64,000 nt of DNA, taken from assembly GCA_022843955.1 (NCBI GenBank), contig JALHMQ010000005.1, forward strand, positions 248,001 through 312,000, read 5' to 3'. Positions 26,169 through 35,696 of the stretch are shown piece after piece (the first letter of the stretch is position 1; every line of letters starts with the position of its first letter). This stretch comes from Burkholderiaceae bacterium (GTDB taxonomy: Bacteria; Pseudomonadota; Gammaproteobacteria; Burkholderiales; Burkholderiaceae_F). Under the pieces are notes generated by a model. The model was not told the origin of the DNA. It worked only from the letters and a program-made list of their open reading frames with translations, and made no database searches. Made by a program: the position numbers and the translations under genes.

Positions 26169-26616
26169 GGTGGGAGCGCATCCGTCTCGCGTATTCGCCG
26201 ACCGCGGGCGCGCGGTGCGGATCCGCGTGTCCGGCGAGGGAACACTCGCCAGTCAGCAGCCTGCTCGGGCGGGACGACTGGGCCGCGCGGCCGCTTGCGG
26301 CTCTGCACGATGAGGGGGCGCGCTGTGGGCCGCACTCGAGCTGCGCGACGTAAAGCTACTGACGACGGTGGCCGGACCAGCCACTTGGGTGCAAAGGCTC
26401 TCCCCGAGGATCTGGTGGCCCGCCTGCAGCGTGTCGCGGCGCGCGCCACGTGTGGGTGACGGTGACTCGGCGCCGTTGTCAGAAAGGCGCAACCTGCCTC
26501 GTCCGGGGATTGCTTTCAACGATGTCATATAAATGTCAGCGTACTGACCGCACCGGCTCGCTAGGGTGCAAGTACCGCGTTGCGCTGCGCGGCCGGACTG
26601 CCAACTCGAGTCAACC
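26169..26616. other. 448-bp stretch without a recognised gene
   Basis: Between the NapC-type gene and the patatin gene. Short frames exist (for example an ATG at 26309 encoding about 48 residues), but none is recognisable and the composition is like the surrounding shadows. No clear terminator hairpin was seen. Confidence 0.4.
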
Positions 26617-27558
26617 GTGTCTCCTAAACGCACAGGCCCGTCCTCCAATTCGCCGCAGTCCGAGCGGCGACGGTGGTTGCGCGGCGTGGCGGCGTTGGCG
26701 ACGGCGGCGGCGGTGCCGACCGCAAGCCGTGCTGTTGCCATGCAGGCGCCCGCGGTTCCCCGTCTCACCGTTGCGGTGTGCCTCGGCAGCGGCTCGCTGC
26801 ACGGCTTAGCCCATGTGGGCGTTATCCGCGCCTTCCACCGGCTGGGCCTGCGGCCTGATGTGATTGCGGGGACCAGCGTCGGCGCCATTGCCGGAGTGCT
26901 GTGGGCGGCCGGTCTTGATCCCGACGCGATCGAAGATCTGGCACGCGATCCATCATGGCGGCAGGTCAACCGGCTGCGGTGGCCCCGTCTCGGCCTCGGA
27001 CGGCTGGATCAGTTGGAAGCGCTCATTGACCGGCATGCGGGCCGCATCGAATCCCTGCCCACGCGCTTCGTCGCCGTAGCCACCGATCTGGCGAGCGGGC
27101 GCGCCGTGACGCTCGACCGGGGTCGAGCGGGCGCCGTCGTTGCGGCTTCTGCCGCCGTTCCGTTGCGCTTCGAGCCGGTGGACATCGACGGTCGCCTGCT
27201 CGTCGATGGCGCGCTCTCTGCGCCGATCCCGGTGGATGCGGCCCGCGCCGCCGGCGCCGACATCACGCTGGCGGTCGACGTCGCCTATCGGCCGCACGAG
27301 GCGCCGGTGAGCGGCCTGATGGATGTGGCGTTCCAGTCCATGCACATTCTGGTGAACCGGTTGATCGACGAGCAGATCAAGCGCGCCACGCATGCCATCC
27401 GGCTGGACGTCCACGCGCTGATCGAGCAGGACGCCTCGATGCAGTCGGTCATTGTTGCCGGCGAGCAGGCGGTGGTCGACCGCTGGGCGGCGCTTCGTCC
27501 CTTCGCGCCGCCGGCCGCGGCATCGCCCTGTCACGAGGGGCCGCCCCGCGCCCCCTGA
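26617..27558 (+). CDS. patatin-like phospholipase with exported N-terminus
   Basis: About 313 residues from the GTG at 26617; a GTG at 26566 would extend it. An arginine-rich start followed by a hydrophobic stretch (RRRWLRGVAALATAAAVPTA) looks like a Tat-type signal. The patatin catalytic dyad is present as GTSVGAIAG (Ser) and DGALSAPIP (Asp). The oxyanion loop reads CLGSGSLHGLAHVGV, with the glycine-rich loop somewhat altered from GGGARG. Patatin proteins hydrolyse acyl esters of lipids. Neighbours give no hint of a specific substrate. Confidence 0.8.
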   Translation: MSPKRTGPSSNSPQSERRRWLRGVAALATAAAVPTASRAVAMQAPAVPRLTVAVCLGSGSLHGLAHVGVIRAFHRLGLRPDVIAGTSVGAIAGVLWAAGLDPDAIEDLARDPSWRQVNRLRWPRLGLGRLDQLEALIDRHAGRIESLPTRFVAVATDLASGRAVTLDRGRAGAVVAASAAVPLRFEPVDIDGRLLVDGALSAPIPVDAARAAGADITLAVDVAYRPHEAPVSGLMDVAFQSMHILVNRLIDEQIKRATHAIRLDVHALIEQDASMQSVIVAGEQAVVDRWAALRPFAPPAAASPCHEGPPRAP

Positions 27559-27575
27559 TCCCTGCTGGAGGTCGT

Positions 27576-27773
27576 ATGCCTACCTTGCGCTGGTTGTTTC
27601 CGATGCTGGTCGCCGTACTTGGTGGCTGCGCGAGCGTGCAGCCACCGTCGCTGCAGCCGCACGTCACCCCGCGCGGCATTGTCATCAAGAACTTTCATCC
27701 CGCACCAGCCGCGCAAGACGAGCAGGCACGGTCAACCGCACGGCCTCCTTGGTGGCCCCGCCAGCGGCCGTGA
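27576..27773 (+). CDS. short putative lipoprotein, probably truncated
   Basis: 65 codons: LPMLVAVLGGCASVQ-type signal with lipobox LGGCAS, then a proline-rich segment (PPSLQPHVTPRGIVIKNFHP) before a basic, shadow-like end. It starts 17 bases after the patatin gene. The sequence downstream to 28.5 kb looks like decayed coding DNA, so the gene was probably longer and lost its reading frame around 27,730. Confidence 0.45.
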   Translation: MPTLRWLFPMLVAVLGGCASVQPPSLQPHVTPRGIVIKNFHPAPAAQDEQARSTARPPWWPRQRP

Positions 27774-28533
27774 TGATCGGGTGCTGATCGGGCGCTGCGC
27801 GTGCTCCACCGTTCCGCGGCCGCTTCGGCGGGCACGGATGTGTTCACTCGCCTTGTCGACACGTGCACGCTGCTCGACGCGGTGCGCGACATCACCCGCC
27901 CCAGCGCGCGCACTGCCGATGCGGCCGCCGGTCTCGGCCTGCGCGACGCCGCGGAAGACGGCCGCCTCCCAGTGATGGCCGCTGAATAGGTTCGGCCGGA
28001 ACCGGTCGCGAACGTCGACGGCGCGCAGCGGGAGGCGGAACTGGCGCTGGATCGCTTCCACGCGCAAGGGTCGCGCATGGCCCAGGTGGCCGCCGCATTC
28101 GGCGGGCAGGGGTCGGTCCTGACCGGCTGCTTCAACGATCATGTTGTGCGCACCCGCCGGGTTCTCGAGCGATGGCTCGCTGTCGGTCGCACCGCACCGC
28201 ATGATGCCGCCGTGACGTCCAGGGCCGTCGCGCGGATCAACGGAGCCGAGGACGCCCGCTATCCGAGGGAAGGAATCGATGAAGTGGCGTCATCGTCGAA
28301 ACGTATCTGGAGGTTGCACGCCGACTGCGCGCGGCCGGGTCGGACGCGCCGAGCGCTTTCGCGTCGTCGAACACAAACGACTACTACGCCGCCGGCTCCT
28401 CGCACCTTGCGGACGACTTGGCGCAGGATCTCAAGGCCGTTCGGATCGAGTACGCCCCGGGCTTCGGGGCTGCGGCTCATGTCCTGGGCATTCGCCCGGA
28501 GTTCAGCACCGCGACGCCGACCCCATGCCGCCG
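27774..28533 (+). other. decayed coding region, no intact gene
   Basis: Coding-like fragments appear in different plus-strand frames: DVFTRLVDTCTLLDAVRD near 27,840, AQREAELALDRFHAQGSRM near 28,030 and NTNDYYAAGSSHLADDLAQD near 28,370. They are separated by stops and frame changes. I do not recognise the parent gene or genes. The order suggests one or two ORFs continuing from the short lipoprotein. Confidence 0.4.
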
Positions 28534-28563
28534 CAATCAGAAAGGCAAGGCGCTGCCTTGCCT
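28534..28563 (-). terminator. Rho-independent terminator of the porin gene
   Basis: Read on the minus strand, AGGCAAGGC-agc-GCCTTGCCT forms a perfect 9-base-pair stem with a 3-base loop and is followed by TTTCTGATT. It lies 17 bases past the porin stop codon. Confidence 0.72.
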
Positions 28564-28579
28564 CTCCACCCGTCAAGCA

Positions 28580-30010
28580 CTAGAAGCGATACCGCACGCC
28601 CAGCGCCACACCGGTCGGGTCCGCACCCACGCCGGCCGCCGGTGCGCCCGACACGCCGAAGTTGTACGCGGCCGCTGCCTCGTTGACGATCTTCGAGCCG
28701 AACACGTAAAGCACCGTATTGGCATCCAGCGTGTAGTCGTAGCCCAATGCGAAGTGCTGCGCGCCCAGCTCGTTGGTGGAGCACCCGCCGCCAACCGCCA
28801 GAGCGCAGTTGCCGTCGGAGGCCTTGCTGTAGCTGGCGATCAGCCGGTGCATGCCCAGCTTCTGCGCTACGGACGCTACCCAGGCATCGCGGTCGAACGA
28901 GCTGACCGGACCGACGTTGGTCGTGTACTTCAGGTTCTCCCATACCAGCAGCACGTCGGTGCCGAAGATGCTGCGATACCCGAGACCGACCTTGTTGCCG
29001 GTGTCGCGGGCGGATGCCCCGGGTGTCAGCGCAAAGGCCGGACCGGTGACCCCGGTGCCCGGCGTCAGCGTCGTCAGCGAGTTCAGGCCGAAGACGTCGC
29101 GCCGCTGCTCATACGAATAGGTCGCAAACAGCGGCCCCATCACATAGCGCGCCTGTAGCGACCAGACGCGCGGGTTGATCTGCACGCCGCTCGACGTGCT
29201 CTTCTGCTCGTTCAAGCCATAGCCGAGTTCGGTCGAGAAGCCTGCGATCACCGGCGACCGATAGGCGATCAGGTTGTTCAGCCGCGCATCGAAGCCGGCG
29301 TTCTGCTGTTGCGCATTGGCCGCGTTGCCGCCGACGGTCACGCCGCTGACGGCATTGACGCTGGTGACGTTGAAGCCCGGGCTGCCCAGGATGCCCTTCT
29401 GCGTTGCAATCCCGGTCGCATAGAACGGATCGCGGTCCTGCACGCCGCGCTTGTACGGGCTGTCGATGTTGCTGCCGTACAGCAGCGTGCCGAACGGCGA
29501 CGCCAGTCCGAGGAAGGTGTCGCGCCCGGCCAGCGTGCTGGCGTTGCCATCGACACCGAGCGCCGACTCCACCTGGAACACCGCGCTCCAGCCGTTTCCC
29601 AGGCCGCGCGAGCCGCGCAAGCCGAAGTTCGATGAGTTCGATCGAAGCGTCGTGCGGCTTGGCACCGATACGGGCGTGGCGCCGGGCGCCGCGACCAGGC
29701 TGTTCAGTGGCGCCGTTCCCGCCGTGGCGCCGGTGCGTTGCACGGTGCCGGCATCCACGTTGAGCGTTCCGTACAACGTGACGTTGGCGCCACCGACGCT
29801 GAACGTCGTCGGCGAGCCGGCGCTCGCTGTGGTGGCGGGCGCCGACGCCGCGCCACGGCCCACCTGAGTCCGCAGGTCGCGCAGTTCCTGCTTCAGTGCG
29901 TCCAATTCCTTGCGAACCTCCGCCTCATCGGCTGTAGCGGCCCCGACGAATGCGGCGGCGAGTGCCGCACCGACCGCGGTTCTGACGAACGTCTTCGATC
30001 TGTCTGTCAT
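28580..30010 (-). CDS. Gram-negative general porin (Burkholderiales trimeric type)
   Basis: 476-residue outer-membrane porin. The signal peptide TAVGAALAAAFVGAATADE is followed by a short coiled-coil segment (RKELDALKQELRDLRTQVG), an unusual N-terminal addition to the barrel. The porin then starts at VTLYGTLNVDAG and shows LRSNSSNFGLRGSRGLGNGW, RDTFLGL, and the terminal phenylalanine strand VALGVRYRF. Expected function is passive uptake of small solutes. It ends at a strong terminator and is monocistronic. Confidence 0.88.
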   Translation of the reverse strand: MTDRSKTFVRTAVGAALAAAFVGAATADEAEVRKELDALKQELRDLRTQVGRGAASAPATTASAGSPTTFSVGGANVTLYGTLNVDAGTVQRTGATAGTAPLNSLVAAPGATPVSVPSRTTLRSNSSNFGLRGSRGLGNGWSAVFQVESALGVDGNASTLAGRDTFLGLASPFGTLLYGSNIDSPYKRGVQDRDPFYATGIATQKGILGSPGFNVTSVNAVSGVTVGGNAANAQQQNAGFDARLNNLIAYRSPVIAGFSTELGYGLNEQKSTSSGVQINPRVWSLQARYVMGPLFATYSYEQRRDVFGLNSLTTLTPGTGVTGPAFALTPGASARDTGNKVGLGYRSIFGTDVLLVWENLKYTTNVGPVSSFDRDAWVASVAQKLGMHRLIASYSKASDGNCALAVGGGCSTNELGAQHFALGYDYTLDANTVLYVFGSKIVNEAAAAYNFGVSGAPAAGVGADPTGVALGVRYRF

Positions 30011-30210
30011 GACACCTCCGTGATGCGGCCGCCGGGCGGCAAGGCGTCGTTGCTGCGCTTCGCCGTCGTGCGATTGCGCACGGGCCGCCGTTGAACAAAC
30101 CTAGGAGCGGCAGTGTCTGCGGGCCCCGATGACCGAAACCTTGCCGTGCGGTTACCGTCGCGACAGGAAGTGCTGTCCGTCGCTACCGCACCACAGCGCC
30201 AATGCGCACG

Positions 30211-30587
30211 TCAGGCGCGGCGCTGATCGGAACCAACGTTCACAACGCGCGCTACGGCCGTCCACCGTCGGATCCAGCCGACACCGTGCGCCGTACAAGC
30301 GGCAGCGTCGAGGTACTTGACGCTCTCGCCAATCCAAAGCGCGACGAAGCCCTCGATCCCCGGCAAGCCGAGCACGGCAAAGGCGACCAGCCCAGGCAGC
30401 TGCGGCAGCGGCGAGAGCGCGTACGCGCTCAACGCGAACAGCCCGTAGCTGTCGGTCCACTCGAGCAGGTGCTGCCAATGCGGCGACGCGGCCAGTTGCG
30501 GCAACCGGGCGGCGAAGTACGCGCTGCCCCAGTGACCGAGGTAGTGGATGACCAGCGCCCCAGCCGCCGCGCTGCCGACCGATCACC
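30211..30587 (-). pseudogene. VTT/DedA-like membrane protein remnant
   Basis: About 125 codons open after a TGA near 30,588 with no start codon. The stretch ALVIHYLGHWGSAYFAARLPQ, then YALSPLPQLPGLVAFAVLGL and EGFVALWIGESVKY, carries the proline-glycine re-entrant features of VTT-domain (SNARE-associated/DedA) proteins. The N-terminal part is missing and the upstream side is joined to a czcE-like remnant. Confidence 0.55.
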
Positions 30588-30964
30588 ACCTCCGCCCACG
30601 GTGGCAGGAAGCCTGGCGGTGCGATCCTTGCCAGCTCGACCGGCGCCAGCGTGTGGGTCGCGAACTTCCAGTCGAAGGCGTTATCGCCCACCCGGATGCG
30701 CACCACGTCGTCCCGCAACACGTTCAAAGAAGCACAGGCCGGGTGATGGCACGCGGAGCTGCTGCACCAAGCAGCGCGCGACTGAAGTGACCGGTCATGG
30801 TCGACTCTGCGCGTACCGGCCGCACCCGGTGCGGTCGTCGCCCGGCGTCGTTTGATGCAGCCGGTGCCGCGACCGCACCTCGGGAAGTAGTGGCTCGGCG
30901 CCGCGGCGGCGACGCCGACGGCCAAGGCGGCAGGTATGGCGACGAATATGCGAGCAGCCGTCAT
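30588..30964 (-). pseudogene. CzcE-like periplasmic metal-binding protein, remnant A
   Basis: Starts at an ATG at 30964 behind AGGA with a signal peptide (ARIFVAIPAALAVGVAAAA). The frame then becomes disordered and recovers at DDVVRIRVGDNAFDWKF, with LAPVELARIAPPGFLPP as its end. That core matches the CzcE/metal-resistance fold (E-x-V-R-F-x2-G, F-x-W-x-F, L-x-x-I-A-P-x-G). The final strand is replaced by the VTT remnant, and at least one frame change lies between signal and core. Confidence 0.55.
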
Positions 30965-31139
30965 CTTCAATTCCTGCGGGGATCGCCTGTCGGGTTGCCG
31001 CGTTCTCGGCAGGCGCCGCTCCGCCGCACGTGACGCGCCCGTCAACGACTTCGGCCGCCAACGAAGACGACGCACTGAGCCGCGTTGACGTTTCGGTCAT
31101 GCAAGAAGATCACACCGTGTGTACGACGTGCCAGCGCAG

Positions 31140-32236
31140 TCATCCCTGGGTCGGCAGCAGTCCGGTCAGCAGCGCCGTATGCGCGGCGATCAGTCCCTGC
31201 TCGTCGGCAGCCACCACGTTGACTGCGACACGCGACGACGGCGTGCTGATCACATGCGCGTGGCGAGGTTCGCCTCCGGCGCAAGTCGCAGGCCCAGCCA
31301 TCCCAGCTGGTCGCAGATGCGCGCACGGACCGGCGCGGCGTGCTCGCCGATGCCGCCCGAGAACACCAGCCGGTCGATGCCACCCATCAGCGCGATCAGG
31401 CCACCAACTTCGCGCACCGCGCGGTGACAGAACAGTTCGATCGCTTCAGCGGCGGCCGTCTCGGACGAATCGAGCAGTTCGCGCATGTCGGCCGAGAGCC
31501 CCGATACACCGCGCAGGCCGCTGTCGCGCGCCAGCAGCCGTTCCACGCGCTCGACGTCCATGTCAGGCTGCCGCAAAAGATGCAGCACCGCGCCCGGATC
31601 CAGACTGCCGCACCGCGTGCCCATCATCAGGCCGTCCAGTGCTGTGAAGCCCATCGACGTGGCGACGCTGCGGCCGCCGTGCAGCGCACACAGGCTGGCG
31701 CCACTGCCCAGATGCGCCAGCAGCACACGCTCGTCGTCTCGCATTTCGGTGAGCTGCAGCACCACGGACTCGTACGCCAACCCGTGGAAGCCGTATCGCC
31801 GGACACCGGCACTGTTCAATGCGCGCGGCAGCGCGAACCAGGTCTCGACCGTAGGCAGATCGGCAGGGAAGGCGGTATCGAAGCACCCGACCTGGCGTAC
31901 CTGGCGACAGCGTGCGGCCACCACGTCCACGCCGTGCAGATTGACGCGCTGGTGCATAGGCGCCAGCGCAATCCACTGCGCCAAGTCCTTCATCACCTGG
32001 GTATCGAGCAGCACCGGCGCGCGATATTGCGGCCTCCGTGCACGATCCGGTGACCGGTGGTGGTCCAGCGCAAGCCGGGCCGGCGCTCCTCGGCGAGCCC
32101 AAGCAGCGCGTTGAGGCCCTCCCCGACGAGATCGAGGGCGTCGGTCTGACCGCCGATCCGGACCGAGAACACCATGCGTCCGTCGCCGGACACCTCGATC
32201 GACAACTGCCGTTCGCGGCTCTCTGCCTGGACCGTT
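31140..32236 (-). pseudogene. ackA: acetate kinase, N-terminally truncated with two frame changes
   Basis: Acetate kinase converts acetyl phosphate and ADP to acetate and ATP. Visible parts are GHRIVHGG (32,030 region), PQYRAPVLLDTQVMKDL, ETWFALPRALNSAGVRRYGFHG, LAHLGSGASLCA, GFTALDGLMMGTRCG and RLVFSGGIGEHA. The first 30-40 residues with the N-A-G-S-S-S substrate loop are absent. One base is missing after HGG near 32,030. A second frame change near 31,262 moves the C-terminus (HVISTPSSRVAVNVVAADE) into another frame that ends at 31140. The upstream side meets a scrap of IS481 DNA. Confidence 0.82.
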
Positions 32237-32272
32237 GGTAGGTGAAGGCGTATGTCCGCTCGCGCAGCGCCG
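32237..32272 (+). repeat. 36-bp fragment of an IS481 transposase gene
   Basis: Matches 10935-10970, inside the IS481 transposase above, at 33 of 36 bases; both begin GGTAGGTGAAGGCGTA. On the minus strand it encodes the transposase motif ALRE..YAFTYQ. It sits exactly between the truncated maoC and truncated ackA genes, and it marks the joint of a deletion. Confidence 0.75.
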
Positions 32273-32274
32273 AC

Positions 32275-32648
32275 TCACAGGCAGTCGAAGCTGGCAGTGC
32301 CGTCGACGCCTTTGGCAGCGCAACTGACCAGTACGGTCAGCGTGTCATCGACGCGGACCGATCGTTCGAAGGTCAGCGTCTGCCCGAAGTAGACGGTGCC
32401 CGGTCCCGGCAGCCGCGTGCCCAGCACCGCCGACACCAGCGCCGCGGCCCACATGCCATGCGCGATCACTTTGTGCTGCGCGGTGTGCCGAGCGAAATCC
32501 GGATCAAGGTAGGTTGGGTTGATGTCGTCCGACAGAGCCGCAAACAGCGCGATATCGTCGGTCATCAACTGGCGCCGCAGGTCGCCGACTGCCCGATCTG
32601 CAGCTCCTCGTGGGTCACGTTCTCCAGTACGCGGGCCGAACCGTCCAT
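32275..32648 (-). pseudogene. MaoC-like hydratase domain of a MaoC/phosphate-acetyltransferase fusion, truncated
   Basis: Start at the ATG at 32648 (MDGSARVLENVTHEELQIG). After GQSAT a one-base frame change near 32,575 leads to MTDDIALFAALSDDINPTYL, then the MaoC hot-dog motif HKVIAHGMWAAALVSAVLG and YFGQTLTFERSVRVDDTL. It stops after about 125 residues at ASFDCL. In relatives of this gene order the hydratase domain continues into a phosphate acetyltransferase of about 300 residues; that part is missing and IS481 DNA follows. Confidence 0.75.
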
Positions 32649-32651
32649 CGC

Positions 32652-33434
32652 TCATCCAACGGTGTGATAGCCAGCATCGACATGGATGGTGTTGCCGGTC
32701 ATGCCGCCGGCCGCATCGGCGGCCAGCACCGCAACCACGCGGCCCACTTCCTCGCTCAGCGCCAGCCGGCGCAATGGCGCGCGATCGAGCGCGTGCTCGA
32801 CCAGCGCTTCGAAGCCCGGGATGCCGCCGGCAGCCCGGGTGCGGATCGGGCCCGGGGACACCGCGTAGACGCGCACCTTGCGTTGTGCGAGCTCGAGTGC
32901 CAGATAACGGACGAACGATTCCAGCGCCGCCTTCACCGGACCCATCACCTTGTATTCGGGCACGGCCTTCTCGGCGCCGTAGTAGCTGAGCGTGACGATG
33001 GCTCCGCCGCGGTCCATCAATGGCTCGGCCTGCCGCGCGGCCCGCACGAACGAGTGGCAGGACACGTCCATCGCGCGCTGGAAATTGCTCCACTGGCAGT
33101 CGAGCACGCGCTCGTGCAGGCAATCGCGCGGCGCAAACGCGATCGCGTGCAGCAGGAAGTCCAGCCTGCCCCACTGCGTTCGCACCTGGTCGAACACCGC
33201 CTCCAACTGGCCCGGCACCTCCACGTCCAGTGGCGCGATCAGCGATGCCCCGAGGGCTTCAGCCAGCGGCCGCACGTGCGGCTCGGCCTTGGCGTTGAGA
33301 TAGGTGACGCCCAGGTCGGCCCCGAGCGCAGTCAGCATCTGCGCGCAGCCATAGGCGATGCTGTGGTCGTTGGCGATGCCGATCACCAGCGCGCGGCGCC
33401 CGGTCAGGTCCAGCCAGGGCGGCAGTTCATGCAT
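32652..33434 (-). CDS. fabI: enoyl-[acyl-carrier-protein] reductase-like SDR
   Basis: 260-residue FabI-type short-chain dehydrogenase. It starts at the ATG at 33434, which overlaps the DUF3141 stop by 8 bases. The nucleotide motif is ALVIGIANDHSIAYG. The catalytic pair is in PEYKVMGPVKAALESF (Tyr-x6-Lys). The product reduces enoyl-ACP or a related enoyl thioester with NAD(P)H. It belongs to the set DUF3141-fabI-maoC/pta-ackA, which occurs as a unit in betaproteobacteria; here only this gene and DUF3141 appear intact. Confidence 0.87.
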   Translation of the reverse strand: MHELPPWLDLTGRRALVIGIANDHSIAYGCAQMLTALGADLGVTYLNAKAEPHVRPLAEALGASLIAPLDVEVPGQLEAVFDQVRTQWGRLDFLLHAIAFAPRDCLHERVLDCQWSNFQRAMDVSCHSFVRAARQAEPLMDRGGAIVTLSYYGAEKAVPEYKVMGPVKAALESFVRYLALELAQRKVRVYAVSPGPIRTRAAGGIPGFEALVEHALDRAPLRRLALSEEVGRVVAVLAADAAGGMTGNTIHVDAGYHTVG

Positions 33435-35235
33435 TGCCAACGTCCGTGCCGGCTCGCCCATAGACGGCGCCGAACAGGGAGTCGCACCAGGCATCGCGCC
33501 ACGCGACACCGTTTTCCAGTGCATCGCTGAACCCGGCGATCGTCTGTCGTTCTGCCGCAATCCACGGCGAGTCCCGGTCAAGCGCCTGCCGCTGCGCGCG
33601 CATCGCTTCGGCCATCAGACGCACGGACAGCGCCCAGGGATTGAACGCGGAGGCAAACCGGTAGCGGTCCACCCGCAACGGGTGGGACCACTTATGCAGC
33701 TGCGCCGACCACGGATTGGCCCAGGCGCAGATCCAGGGGCTGATCCACTGCTGGTACAGCGCATCGAGCGCTTCAGAGCGGGCGCTTACCGCGGCGAAGG
33801 CTTCGGGTTGCAGCGCGATTGGCAGGTCCTCGACGCGCCGGGGCTCGAAGCGCGCTGCGGCCACGCCGCTGTCGTCCGCTTGACCGAGCTGCATCTGATA
33901 CAGCCCGGGCGGCAGCGACTCCAGCGCATTGATGTGAGCCAGCATTGCACGGTGCTCGCGCCGCGCCACCTCGGACGAGACGAAGATTCCCAGGTGGCCG
34001 GCGACGGGATGCAGCAGGTAGACGATGCGCTGGCCGGCGGCGACCAGCGCTTCCGTGGTCGGCCAGACTTGGCGCACCCAGCCCAGCGCCTGCTGCGGCG
34101 GCGTGATGTTGTCGCCTGCCGATGCGAAGATCAGCAGCGGGTTGCGGATCCGGTGCAGGTCGACCACGCAGCACGGGCAGACCTGGAAGCGGCCCTGTTC
34201 CAGGCGGTTGCCGACGAACAAGCGCTCCACGATCGCGACGATCTCCTCCCGGTTCAGGAAGTAGAAGCCGCCCCACCACCGCTCGAACGCGAGAAACCGC
34301 TCGGCCTCGCCCTCCGGGTCGGCCAGCACCGACCCGTACTTGTCGATCAGCGCGCGGGCCGGGTTCAACTGCTCGAAGTTCTGCACCAGCCATGCGCCGT
34401 CGAAGCGGCCGTCGGCCAGATCGGCCAGCAGCCGGGCGACCCAGGTACCGCCGGTGAGTCCGCCGGCCAGCCGCATCGGATTGACGCCGTCGTCGCCGGC
34501 CCAGTAGGACAGCGGCGAGCCGTTGAGCACGGCCGGTCCGGTCATGCCGGCGCAGTCGGCCGACATCAGGGCGACCGCCCACCCGGCCTGGCAGTTGCCG
34601 TACAACACCGGCGGCTGCCCGGGATGGCGCTGTGCCACCTCGCGCACAAACCGCCGTAGCGCGTGATGCACCTCGGCCAGTGTCTGGCCGGGCAGTGGGT
34701 CGGGGAAGAAGGCGACGAAGTAGACCGGGTGGCCGAGCGCGAGCGCCATGCCGACTTCCGAGTCGGGCTTGAATCCGCCGATGCCCGGACCGTGGCCGGC
34801 GCGCGGATCGAACACGATCACGGGCCGCTTGTCCTTGCGCGGCTCGACCGCGGGCTCGATCCGCAGCAACGCATAGGCCGCCGGCGCCTCGAAGGTGCGC
34901 GCGTCGAGCACCGTCTCGTAGGAAAAGGCGAGCAGTGGCGGCAGGCCGGCCGCCTCGTGCGCCAGCATGTCGTCGCCGCGTTGACGCAGAAGGTCGAGGA
35001 ACAACACGGTCCGCTGCGTGAGATCGACCAGGTACGCAGGCCAGCCGGCAGGCGCCGCCGTCAACGCTGGGTCGGCGCTGCCGGCGGCCTGCAACGCCGC
35101 GATCGATGGGCTGGCGGCGGCGCGGGCGGATGCACGGCGGGGCCGCGTCGATGCGCTCGCGCGCGATGGCGTAGACGCACGCGGCGAACCGGTGGCAGTG
35201 CGGGCGACAGCGTGATTCAAGCGGGGGCGTTGCAC
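33427..35235 (-). CDS. DUF3141 alpha/beta-hydrolase related to PHA synthases
   Basis: 602-residue protein. An Arg/Ala/Ser-rich N-terminus of about 60 residues precedes a PhaC-like hydrolase fold. The nucleophile elbow is YGNCQAGWA (cysteine, as in polyhydroxyalkanoate synthases), the aspartate is in SAGDNITPP, and the histidine in HPVAGHLGIF. Conserved DUF3141 text includes VIVFDPRAGHGPGIGGFK. It is related to PhaC but constitutes its own family, with no known reaction to my knowledge. Translation is coupled to fabI. The true start may be nearer residue 40. Confidence 0.85.
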   Translation of the reverse strand: MQRPRLNHAVARTATGSPRASTPSRASASTRPRRASARAAASPSIAALQAAGSADPALTAAPAGWPAYLVDLTQRTVLFLDLLRQRGDDMLAHEAAGLPPLLAFSYETVLDARTFEAPAAYALLRIEPAVEPRKDKRPVIVFDPRAGHGPGIGGFKPDSEVGMALALGHPVYFVAFFPDPLPGQTLAEVHHALRRFVREVAQRHPGQPPVLYGNCQAGWAVALMSADCAGMTGPAVLNGSPLSYWAGDDGVNPMRLAGGLTGGTWVARLLADLADGRFDGAWLVQNFEQLNPARALIDKYGSVLADPEGEAERFLAFERWWGGFYFLNREEIVAIVERLFVGNRLEQGRFQVCPCCVVDLHRIRNPLLIFASAGDNITPPQQALGWVRQVWPTTEALVAAGQRIVYLLHPVAGHLGIFVSSEVARREHRAMLAHINALESLPPGLYQMQLGQADDSGVAAARFEPRRVEDLPIALQPEAFAAVSARSEALDALYQQWISPWICAWANPWSAQLHKWSHPLRVDRYRFASAFNPWALSVRLMAEAMRAQRQALDRDSPWIAAERQTIAGFSDALENGVAWRDAWCDSLFGAVYGRAGTDVGNA

Positions 35236-35248
35236 GGCGTCGGGGCTC

Positions 35249-35521
35249 TCAGGCGTTGGACAGGAGGATCGCGTCGGCCCCGGTCAGCGGCTCGGCCGCG
35301 CGCCACTCGGGAGTCCAGGTCGTCACCGCCGCACCACCATGGTCGCAGCGCAACGACCAGCGGCGCGACAGGAAGCGGGCGCAGTAGCTGAACGTAACTG
35401 CGTTACCGCTCGCGTGGGCGGCCGCGCACAGCAGTCGGCATGAGCACACGTCGCCGTGTTCGGCGTCGGCCGTGGCGCAGTGCGCGTCGCGGAATTCCTT
35501 GATCGGGGCTTCGGTCTGCAT
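35249..35521 (-). CDS. small cysteine-containing hypothetical protein
   Basis: 90 codons beginning MQTEAPIKEFRDAHCATADA with several cysteines (DVCSCRLLC) and tryptophans (TTWTPEWRAAE). Composition is coding-like and it lies 14 bases before the DUF3141 frame. The same frame is open further upstream to 35773, but that part is Arg-rich shadow. Family not recognised. Confidence 0.4.
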   Translation of the reverse strand: MQTEAPIKEFRDAHCATADAEHGDVCSCRLLCAAAHASGNAVTFSYCARFLSRRWSLRCDHGGAAVTTWTPEWRAAEPLTGADAILLSNA

Positions 35522-35696
35522 GCACTCAATCGTGGATCGCCCGCCGCGTCGCACCGATGGCGCCGGGATTACATCGACGACGGATGCACGGCCGATTCGA
35601 GCTCGGTCAAGTTGGCGCGCAGGGCGCCGATCGAACCTGGTCTCAATATGGCAACGGGCCGCACGCGCGGCCCGTCGGTCCACATGCCGCCAGAAT

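Noticed and set aside
26309-26455. Short plus-strand frame of about 48 codons between the NapC-type and patatin genes
   Set aside because: No ribosome binding site and no recognisable protein; expected by chance at this GC content.
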